The notes below the pieces were generated by a model. The model saw only the letters and a program-made list of their open reading frames with translations, was not told the DNA's origin and searched no databases. Below, one piece after another: positions 1-5,279 of a stretch of DNA of 12,262 nucleotides (positions are counted from its first letter, which is position 1; the number at the start of each line of letters is the position of its first letter). The stretch is from an uncultured Wenzhouxiangella sp. Lineage in GTDB: Bacteria > Pseudomonadota > Gammaproteobacteria > Xanthomonadales > Wenzhouxiangellaceae. Both the position numbers and the translations under genes were made by a program. The stretch is from positions 1 through 12,262 of the forward strand of contig CALEIM010000163.1 in NCBI GenBank assembly GCA_937876395.1. Direction: 5' to 3'.

Positions 1-132
1 GGACAGGTGATGGCGTTCTTCGTGATGGTGGTGGCCGCGGCAGAGGTAGTGGTCGGGCTCGCCATCATCATGCTGATCTTCCGGACCCGTCGCTCGGCAA
101 GCGTCGACGACGCCAACCTTCTGAAGTACTGA
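1..132 (+). CDS. nuoK: NADH-quinone oxidoreductase subunit K, C-terminal fragment
   Basis: This frame is open from the first base and ends with TGA at 130-132, giving the last 43 residues of NuoK. NuoK is a small three-helix membrane subunit in the proton-pumping arm of respiratory complex I. The visible part is the end of the third transmembrane helix, with the family segment VVAAAEVVVGLAIIM carrying the conserved membrane glutamate, followed by a charged tail ending SASVDDANLLKY. That tail (RTRRSASVDDANLL) is of the actinobacterial NuoK kind; gammaproteobacterial NuoK proteins end differently. It is followed by the start of nuoL, the usual nuoK-nuoL order. The rest of the window is gammaproteobacterial in style, so this gene probably belongs to another genome. 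Product identity is confident; the taxonomic reading comes from memory of family sequences. Confidence 0.88.
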   Translation, partial: GQVMAFFVMVVAAAEVVVGLAIIMLIFRTRRSASVDDANLLKY

Positions 133-144
133 GGTAGATGATGA

Positions 145-238
145 GCGAGGTCCGTCAGCGAGGCGGAGCGCAGCGGAGCCGAGCGGTTCCCGTCGGCGAG
201 GTCTGTCAGCGAGGTGGAGCGCAGCGGAGCCGAGCGGT
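145..238 (+). repeat. Two-copy 51-bp tandem repeat in the nuoK-nuoL spacer
   Basis: A 43-base unit at 145-187 recurs at 196-238 with only two substitutions (C/T near the start and C/T in the middle). The repeat period is 51 bases. Each unit is itself built of GAGCGG/GCGAGG-type short motifs, and more GAGCGG copies run on to about 255. The spacer between nuoK and nuoL (133-266) is almost entirely this purine-rich array. No coding function is apparent. Such degenerate GCGAG/GCGGAG arrays are common between genes of high-GC actinobacteria, which agrees with the NuoK reading. Confidence 0.8.
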
Positions 239-266
239 CGAGCGGACCGAGCGGAGGATATAGCTG

Positions 267-377
267 ATGCTTGACCACATCTGGCTGCTGGTGGCGATCC
301 CGCTCGCCGGCAGGCGCTCAAGATTGAGACAAAGGCACTTTTCTGTTACCTTGGCCGCCCATCTCAGAGCCGACTAA
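267..377 (+). pseudogene. nuoL: NADH-quinone oxidoreductase subunit L, first ~15 codons only, then broken
   Basis: The ATG at 267 sits 9 bases after a GGAGGA ribosome-binding site (253-258) and directs MLDHIWLLVAIPLAG, a normal NuoL amino terminus starting the first transmembrane helix. After codon 15 (about base 311) the reading changes to an Arg-rich, non-hydrophobic stretch and stops at TAA 375-377. Intact NuoL is over 600 residues, so more than 95 percent is missing. NuoL is the antiporter-like proton-pumping subunit of complex I. The sharp change from NuoL-like to unrelated sequence marks a join near 312. Whether this is an assembly chimera or a biological deletion/insertion cannot be decided from sequence alone. 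Confidence 0.7.
324..352 (+). promoter_or_regulatory. Weak sigma70-like promoter in the junction region
   Basis: TTGAGA at 324-329 matches 5 of 6 positions of the -35 consensus. It is followed after exactly 17 bases by TACCTT (347-352), a poor -10 that is preceded by TGT and so has an extended -10 (TGn). A start point near 359 would follow. A terminator-like element lies just downstream (378-413), so any transcript from here would be short or attenuated. Evidence is motif matching only, and the region may be an assembly join. Confidence 0.25.
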
Positions 378-413
378 GCGCCCTTCTGGCGCGGCGTGAC
401 GCTCCGCTTTTTT
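378..413 (+). terminator. Possible rho-independent terminator with two competing hairpins
   Basis: GCGCC at 378-382 pairs with GGCGC at 388-392 around a 5-base loop. A second possible stem, GCGG (391-394) with CCGC (404-407), shares two bases with the first and is followed directly by six T (408-413). The second hairpin plus T-run has terminator form, but its stem is only 4 bp with a 9-base loop, so it is weak. The two stems cannot form fully together. It lies ~100 bases upstream of the first possible start codon of the kinase frame. Confidence 0.35.
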
Positions 414-511
414 GCCCCCTCGCGCCCCGCCATGCAGCCAACCCCCCCCAGGATCCCCCGCCGATTCTTCGCCGCCTTGGCCGCCCCCACCCGGCCGACG
501 CGGCTGAGCAG

Positions 512-2209
512 ATGCAGCAGGCCGCCAACGCGCTGGCCGCCGCGGCCACTGAAGGCATCGTCCACCGCGATGTCAAACCCGGCAACATCATGCTCGACCG
601 GCGCGGTCGCGCGGTGCTGACCGACTTCGGCATTGCCTGCAGCATTGCCGAACAGGCCGATTCCGGCGGTAGCGCGACGGTGATGGGTACAGTCGGCTAT
701 CTGCCGCCCGAGGCCCTGACCGGCGAGGCGATCGACGCCCGCGGCGACATGTTTTCACTCGGTGCGGTGTACTACGAAATGCTCACCGGCGAACGCCTGA
801 TCAGCGCGCGCAGCATCAAAGACAGCTTTGCCCGGCTGGCCAATCCGTCCTTCCCTGACCTGTCTGCCGTTGAAGGCCGGGTGGATGAGCGCGTCGTCGA
901 TATTCTGCGCCGGCTGCTGGCAGTCAAGCCCGACGAGCGCTATGCCGACTGGCAGGCGTTGCTGGCCGACATGGCGCCGCTCAAGAGCGGTGAAACCGGG
1001 CCGATTGAGCGTTCAGACTCCGGCCCGTCTACGGCCGAGCGCGAGGTGACCGAAGCGCTGGCGACTGCCCGACTGGAAACGGCCGACGACGCACCGGCCG
1101 GCGCTACCGCAACAATCGACACCGTTGCGACCGACACACATTCGGCAGCCCGTTCGGCAAAAACCCGCACGGGCAATGCCTGGGCAGCACTGGCCCTGAT
1201 CGTCGTGGCCGTGCTGTTGCTCGCCGCCGGCGGCTATGGCCTGGCCCGGGTCGCTCCCGATGCCTGGGACCGGGCGTCAGCCTGGATACCCGGACTGAAT
1301 TCAGATGCCCCACAGACGCCGCCAACGGCAGCGCCGACCAATACGCCGAGCGCCGCCGGCCCGTACCTGAGCCAGGCGGTGGCAGACCAGCCTGACCCTG
1401 AACCGACGACGGATCAGCACAGCGGTCAGCGCGAAGCATCTGACACCGGTGGCAGCCATACCGTCGCGATCGACCCGGTGGCAATGGCTGAAACAAGCGA
1501 GACCGTCGGTGTCGAAGAATTCAGCGTCGATACAATCAGTGAGCCAGCAGCCGGTTACGCGCCTCTGACGGTTGCAACCGCAGCCGATGAAATGTTCGAT
1601 ATCGATGTCGATGCCGCTGACGACGCGGAAGCCCAACAGCCGCTGAATGCGGGGTCGACCCCAACCGAAGCCGACCAGCTTCTGTCGGCTGCGCTCGATG
1701 ACGACCAGCGTGTGGCGCGAGTGGAAACATCTACCGTGGACCGCAGCCCGCCGGCAACCCCCGTAGCGGCCCCGCCGCCGCGTGGAATTGTGGTGATTGG
1801 CGTCGGTGATCCGGTGCTGGCCGACCCGATGGTGCGCGAAATCGAATCGGCCCTGCGTGCAGCCGGCCAGCCGCTGGTTGACCGCGGCTTTGTCAGCGGC
1901 TACCAGCGCCACGTCGAAGGCGAAGAAGTGGATCTGGGCGGCCTGTCCGGACCCAGTCTGACCGCTGGCGCGCGCTACGCCGTGATTGTCCGGGCTCTGC
2001 CGGCCGGCGAACGGCAGCTCAGCTATTACAACCGTGTCGAGACCGCGTTCATCGCCCAGCTCGAAGCGCAGACTTTTGATCTCTACGAGATGCGCCAGAT
2101 GGGTGCCTCGCCGATCGAGCAAATCGAGTTCACCTCGCTCAATGCCACCGACCGAGCCGTTGCCTCGGTGCGGCCCTGGCTGGACGGAATTCGCGCCCAG
2201 TTCGAATGA
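512..2209 (+). CDS. Membrane-anchored Ser/Thr protein kinase, 5'-truncated (no N-lobe)
   Basis: The visible protein (565 residues from the first in-frame start) begins inside the kinase C-lobe. It has the alpha-E helix, catalytic loop HRDVKPGN (H18-N25), DFG (38-40), a PPE for the APE motif, and DMFSLG of the alpha-F helix. This is the Hanks-type (PknB-like) family, which phosphorylates Ser/Thr on proteins. The glycine loop, the VAIK lysine and the alpha-C glutamate, about 110 residues in intact kinases, are absent. The frame is open back to 275, but holds no ATG, GTG or TTG before 512 and no N-lobe motifs, so 512 is not the native start and the product is very unlikely to be active as read. 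After the kinase comes a linker, one transmembrane helix (about 223-245), then ~175 residues of Ala/Thr/Pro/acidic low-complexity linker. A folded domain of ~140 residues (about 424-565) ends the protein and presumably lies in the periplasm. It opens with an RGIVVIGVGDP strand, followed by a helix and a beta-rich half, and resembles CsgG/LpoB-type folds; that similarity is inference. A strong terminator follows. Confidence 0.85.
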   Translation: MQQAANALAAAATEGIVHRDVKPGNIMLDRRGRAVLTDFGIACSIAEQADSGGSATVMGTVGYLPPEALTGEAIDARGDMFSLGAVYYEMLTGERLISARSIKDSFARLANPSFPDLSAVEGRVDERVVDILRRLLAVKPDERYADWQALLADMAPLKSGETGPIERSDSGPSTAEREVTEALATARLETADDAPAGATATIDTVATDTHSAARSAKTRTGNAWAALALIVVAVLLLAAGGYGLARVAPDAWDRASAWIPGLNSDAPQTPPTAAPTNTPSAAGPYLSQAVADQPDPEPTTDQHSGQREASDTGGSHTVAIDPVAMAETSETVGVEEFSVDTISEPAAGYAPLTVATAADEMFDIDVDAADDAEAQQPLNAGSTPTEADQLLSAALDDDQRVARVETSTVDRSPPATPVAAPPPRGIVVIGVGDPVLADPMVREIESALRAAGQPLVDRGFVSGYQRHVEGEEVDLGGLSGPSLTAGARYAVIVRALPAGERQLSYYNRVETAFIAQLEAQTFDLYEMRQMGASPIEQIEFTSLNATDRAVASVRPWLDGIRAQFE

Positions 2210-2238
2210 ATCTCCGGCACCTGCCGGGTTTTGAGTCT

Positions 2239-2273
2239 AAAAAAAGCTCCGCCGGTTTCGGCGGAGCTTTTTT
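2239..2273. terminator. Strong bidirectional rho-independent terminator
   Basis: A perfect 9-bp stem, GCTCCGCCG (2246-2254) with CGGCGGAGC (2259-2267), closes a 4-base loop GTTT. It is flanked by seven A (2239-2245) and six T (2268-2273), so the A/T tracts extend the stem to about 15 bp. The same element gives a U-tract on either strand. It lies between the convergent kinase gene (stop 2207-2209) and the CsgG-family gene (stop 2294-2296) and should end both transcripts. Confidence 0.93.
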
Positions 2274-2293
2274 CTTGTGCGCTGTGTTCGAGT

Positions 2294-3295
2294 TTACTGA
2301 ACGACGATGGTGTGCTCGGCGGAAATCCAGCCGCTGCGTCCCTGATCGTCGCTGACCTGAATCCAGTCGCCGGCACGGGTCAGAACGCTGACGATGTTGC
2401 CCGAGGCCAGGCTGAACTGCACGGCCGTTTCCGGATTCGGGCCGGAGCGTACGTTGAGCGAGCTGGCGGTAATCACAACCCGTTCACCGCTGGCCGTGCT
2501 GCTGACTGCCGGTGCGCTGGCCTGGTAGGCGGTCGCTGAACTGCCGCCGCCGTGGCGGTAAAACTGGCGCGGTGTGCGGCGCACCACTTCTTCCACTGCA
2601 GCACCGATGACCTGGCGCAGAGCCTTTTCACGCGGGGTATTTTCCCAGGTCGACAGCGAGCCACCGAGTGTATGCCGGCTGGTGTAGCCGGAAATGGCGC
2701 CGCCGATGTCGAAATCACGCGCCGAGCCCTCGACGCTGGTGGCGGCCAGCACGCGGCTGGTGTCGGTGTCGATGATGCGCAGATCGATGGCCATATGGGC
2801 ACTGCTGCTGCCGCCGGCGATGCCGCCGAGCACGCGCCCGACCCGGCTGCCGCCAAAGGAGCCGCGTGTGCCGCTGGCATTTTCGGTAAATTCGGTTACC
2901 GCCGCCACGACCAGCAGTTCAGCACCTTCGATTTCGCCAATTGCCGCCGCAGTCGAGCCGCGAACGCGCCCGCTGGCGCCAAGATCCTGTTCCGACATCA
3001 CGTCGTCGAGCGCCTGACGCTCCAAAACGATGAAGTGTCCCGAATTGAACAGCGCGGTGGTCAGCATATCGGCCATGCCGTCGCCGATGGACGGGTTGTA
3101 CCAGCCCCCGGTGTTGCCGGCCTTGTTTTCGAATCGAGCCACGGCGATGCGTGCCTGCGGTCCGTCGTAGGCGGCAGCGCGGGCATCGGCAATGCTCGGC
3201 CCGCTGCCGCTGTCGCGAACCTGGGTGGTGGTGCCTGCCGGACAGCCGGTCATCAGACCCAGCGCGACAATTGCTGCGGTTGCTTTCAAGTACAT
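2294..3295 (-). CDS. CsgG-family outer-membrane lipoprotein with C-terminal SH3b domain
   Basis: The protein has 333 residues. The start at 3295 is chosen because AGGAGGA sits 7 bases upstream, and because a lipoprotein signal follows directly: hydrophobic MYLKATAAIVALGLMTGC with lipobox cysteine C18 and Pro at +2, which favours outer-membrane sorting. A frame extension to 3337 exists but would spoil the signal. Residues ~46-230 form a CsgG-like domain: RIAVARFENKAG, a GDGMADMLTTALFNSG helix, FIVLERQALDDVMSEQ, and a beta-rich part with DLRIIDTDTSRVLAA. After a Ser/Ala linker, residues ~265-333 form a bacterial SH3 (SH3b) domain with SSLNVRSGP and GDWIQV, often a peptidoglycan or peptide binder. 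CsgG proper is the curli secretion channel, but no curli subunit genes are present, so an envelope-associated role other than curli is likelier. The gene converges with the kinase and lies 147 bp downstream of the methyltransferase. Confidence 0.87.
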   Translation of the reverse strand: MYLKATAAIVALGLMTGCPAGTTTQVRDSGSGPSIADARAAAYDGPQARIAVARFENKAGNTGGWYNPSIGDGMADMLTTALFNSGHFIVLERQALDDVMSEQDLGASGRVRGSTAAAIGEIEGAELLVVAAVTEFTENASGTRGSFGGSRVGRVLGGIAGGSSSAHMAIDLRIIDTDTSRVLAATSVEGSARDFDIGGAISGYTSRHTLGGSLSTWENTPREKALRQVIGAAVEEVVRRTPRQFYRHGGGSSATAYQASAPAVSSTASGERVVITASSLNVRSGPNPETAVQFSLASGNIVSVLTRAGDWIQVSDDQGRSGWISAEHTIVVQ

Positions 3296-3330
3296 GCTCG
3301 TTTCCTCCTGGGAATATACGATTCGGTGGC

Positions 3331-3377
3331 GCGGCACTTCAGCCTGAACTGTGCCGCATTTGAGGGGTTATGTAACC
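3331..3377 (-). promoter_or_regulatory. Hairpin and palindrome upstream of the CsgG-family gene
   Basis: The 147-bp spacer upstream of the lipoprotein gene contains two dyads. One is a stem of GCGGCAC (3331-3337) with GTGCCGC (3351-3357), extended by TTC/GAA (3338-3340 with 3346-3348) after a 2-base bulge. The other is the palindrome GGTTA-TG-TAACC at 3366-3377. The hairpin has no T-run on the - strand, so it is not an ordinary terminator for the upstream methyltransferase; it could be a 5'-leader structure. The palindrome is of operator size. I cannot place a convincing -35/-10 pair here. Confidence 0.35.
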
Positions 3378-3442
3378 GACTTACGGAAAAGCGGATCGAA
3401 TCACGCCATTTTGCTTCGGGCGAGATGAACTGGAGATTAATT

Positions 3443-4195
3443 TTACCCCTTGGCCCGGGCCGGAGCCGCAACCACGATCAGGCGTTCGGCGTCGAGGTCA
3501 TATGCTTCGCCTTCGAAGCTGCCAAAAATCGCTTCGACCGCCAATCCGTGCGCTTCAAGCAGGGCGCGGATTTCGGCGGCTGACCAGATCCGATGGCTGA
3601 AGTGGTGACGAACAACGCGGTCACCGTCGATCAGCAGCCATTCGTTGTCCAGACGGGACATATCGTCAATAAGAACGGGACGCTCGACCAGCATCCGGCC
3701 GTCGTCATAGTCAGTCAGGTGAACGGGCTGAAGGTTGCGGCACAGATATTCCAGACCGACCAGGTCGAGCACCAGGCGCCCGTCGGGTTTGAGGCTGGCG
3801 CGGATATGATCGAGCACGCGGGCGTGGTCGGCTTCACGGTCAAAATAGCCAAAGCTGGTCCACATCACGACGATCAGATCGAAGGTCTCCGGGCGTCGGA
3901 ATTCGCGCATATCGGCCCGAACGATCTCGATGGCCAACTCGCCGCGCTGCTCGTCGAGCTGATCGAGCAGGGTCTGGCTGGTGTCGACGGCGGTCACCTG
4001 AAGGCCGGAACGGGCCAGTGGCAGGGCGTGCCGGCCGGGACCGCAGCCCAGGTCAAGCACGCTGGTCGGTGAATGCTCGATCAGCTCCAAAAGCTGCTGG
4101 ACTTCCTGCGCTCCGCGGGCGAAGGTGTCGTCGTTGAACATCAGCGAACCGAAGTTGCGCCAGAAATCATCATCCATGTACCAGTCTGTGCTCAA
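3443..4195 (-). CDS. Class I SAM-dependent methyltransferase
   Basis: This 250-residue protein has the Rossmann-fold methyltransferase core. Motif I is VLDLGCGPGRHALPLA (from residue 46, with D48 and the glycine loop), the acidic ribose-binding residue is D71 (VTAVD), D95 lies in VRADMREF, and LIVVMWTSFGY plus GRLVLDL follow. The C-terminal half has the FSHRIWSAAEIRALLEAHGL segment of this family. The substrate cannot be read from the sequence; small-molecule methyltransferases of this form are varied. I chose the TTG start at 4195 because GAGGA lies 8 bases upstream. An in-frame ATG at 4177 (giving MDDDFW...) is the alternative, with no clear ribosome-binding site. The start overlaps or abuts the divergent aminopeptidase gene, so its promoter must lie inside that gene. 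It may be co-transcribed with the CsgG-family gene downstream. Confidence 0.85.
   Translation of the reverse strand: MSTDWYMDDDFWRNFGSLMFNDDTFARGAQEVQQLLELIEHSPTSVLDLGCGPGRHALPLARSGLQVTAVDTSQTLLDQLDEQRGELAIEIVRADMREFRRPETFDLIVVMWTSFGYFDREADHARVLDHIRASLKPDGRLVLDLVGLEYLCRNLQPVHLTDYDDGRMLVERPVLIDDMSRLDNEWLLIDGDRVVRHHFSHRIWSAAEIRALLEAHGLAVEAIFGSFEGEAYDLDAERLIVVAAPARAKG
4175..4195. other. Overlapping 5' ends of two divergent genes
   Basis: The + strand ATG of the aminopeptidase (4176-4178) and an in-frame - strand ATG of the methyltransferase (4177-4175) share the same CATG. With the methyltransferase's better-supported TTG start (4195-4193) the two coding regions overlap by 20 bp. Using the most conservative starts (- ATG 4177, + GTG 4188) leaves only 10 bp between them. 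There is no room for intergenic promoters, so each gene's promoter must lie within the other's coding sequence. Confidence 0.7.
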
Positions 4196-5225
4196 GATTA
4201 TCGTCCTCGTTGCGGTGCTTGCCGGGTTGACCGGCTGTGCGACCCTGGCCTGGTATGGCCAGGCGGCCCGGGGTCAGATTGAAGTGTTGTCCAAGCGGGA
4301 GGATATCGCAGATCTCATCGCGCAAGCCGATACGCCTGAAGCCCTGCGTGAGCGCCTGGTGACCGTGCTCGATATGCGCCGCTTCGCGGTCGAGGAGCTC
4401 GGCCTGCCCGACGGTCGCAGCTATACCGTGTATGCTGATCTGGGCCGGGAAGCGCCGCTGTGGAACGTGGTGGCCACGCCGGCCTATGCGGTCCAGCCGA
4501 TGACCTGGTGTTATCCACTGGTTGGCTGCCTGAGCTACCGCGGTTTCTTTCAGCGCGAGCAGGCCTTGTCGCTGGCTGGCAGCTTGAACGACGACGGCCT
4601 CGATACGGCGGTTTTCGCAGCGACCGCCTATTCCACGCTCGGCTGGTTTGCCGATCCAATCCTCGACAGCATGCTGGAATTGTCCGATGCCTCGCTCGCC
4701 GAGCTGATTTTTCACGAGCTCAGCCATGAGCTTTTGTATGTGCGCGGCGCAACTGCCTTCAACGAAGCCTACGCGACTTTTGTCGGACGCCTGGGTGCCG
4801 AGCGCTGGCTGCGCGCGCGCGGGCGAATCGAGGAAATGCGGCGCTGGCAGGACAATCACGGGCTCAATCAACAGCTCAATGAACGTCTGCTTGAAACCCG
4901 GCAACGCCTCGCGACAGGCTTTGCCGAAAGAGACGACGAGAGCGCCCTGGCCGAATTCAAGGACGCCGAATTCGAGCGCCTGCGCGCGTCGGTCGAAGCG
5001 CTGGCTGCAGACCTGAACACCCGACGGCTGGACGGCTGGCTGGCCCGCCCGCTGAACAACGCCCATCTGGCCCTGGTGGCAACATACGAGGCCGGCGTGA
5101 GCAGCTTCGAGCGCCTGTATCGTGATGACTGCGGTCAGAAATTGGCCTGCGTCCACGCCGAGGCGCAGCGTCTGGGCACAGCCGATGGCGAGGTTCGCCA
5201 GCAATTTCTGCACATCGGGCATTGA
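4176..5225 (+). CDS. Lipoprotein-type zinc aminopeptidase (predicted aminopeptidase family, COG4324/PF10023)
   Basis: The protein has 349 residues from the ATG at 4176. That start gives a signal sequence with a lipobox (AGLTGC, lipidated C21); the reading frame extends to an ATG at 4125, but that would put a polar stretch before the signal. A GTG at 4188 is a second possible start; neither has a clear ribosome-binding site. The metallopeptidase signature is FHELSHELLY with H180-E181-x-x-H184, and a third ligand candidate, E197, in AFNEAYATFVG. This fits the gluzincin-like predicted aminopeptidase family, which presumably trims peptides in the periplasm. The C-terminal third is Arg/Glu-rich and helical (about 205-300). 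It lies head-to-head with a methyltransferase gene and 54 bp upstream of lptD on the same strand, so it may lead the lptD-surA-pdxA-rsmA transcript. No experimental substrate is implied by the sequence. Confidence 0.85.
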   Translation: MYQSVLKIIVLVAVLAGLTGCATLAWYGQAARGQIEVLSKREDIADLIAQADTPEALRERLVTVLDMRRFAVEELGLPDGRSYTVYADLGREAPLWNVVATPAYAVQPMTWCYPLVGCLSYRGFFQREQALSLAGSLNDDGLDTAVFAATAYSTLGWFADPILDSMLELSDASLAELIFHELSHELLYVRGATAFNEAYATFVGRLGAERWLRARGRIEEMRRWQDNHGLNQQLNERLLETRQRLATGFAERDDESALAEFKDAEFERLRASVEALAADLNTRRLDGWLARPLNNAHLALVATYEAGVSSFERLYRDDCGQKLACVHAEAQRLGTADGEVRQQFLHIGH

Positions 5226-5279
5226 ACAATTGCAGGGGATGTGCGAACTTGACGGGCTTTATTGCCTTGGGAAGCTGAT

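Noticed and set aside
311..400. In-frame peptide ahead of the kinase (around ALKIETKALFCYLGRP) that faintly resembles the winged-helix start of SARP/AfsR-type regulators.
   Set aside because: The match is short, needs several gaps, has no start codon and lies in the suspected join, so it may be chance.
2294..3295. Reading the CsgG-family gene as curli csgG.
   Set aside because: It carries an extra SH3b domain, and no csgA, B, E or F genes are nearby.
2552..3583. 343-codon open frame on the + strand opposite the CsgG-family gene and the end of the methyltransferase.
   Set aside because: It lies antisense to well-supported genes, crosses their ends, has no recognisable domain, and is typical of long shadow frames in GC-rich DNA.
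4170..5222. 350-codon open frame on the - strand opposite the aminopeptidase.
   Set aside because: The + strand frame has a signal peptide, HExxH motif and family match; the antisense frame has none.
5249..5277. TTGACG box just upstream of lptD as a possible promoter.
   Set aside because: No acceptable -10 lies 16-18 bases downstream, and a start there would leave no leader before the lptD start codon.
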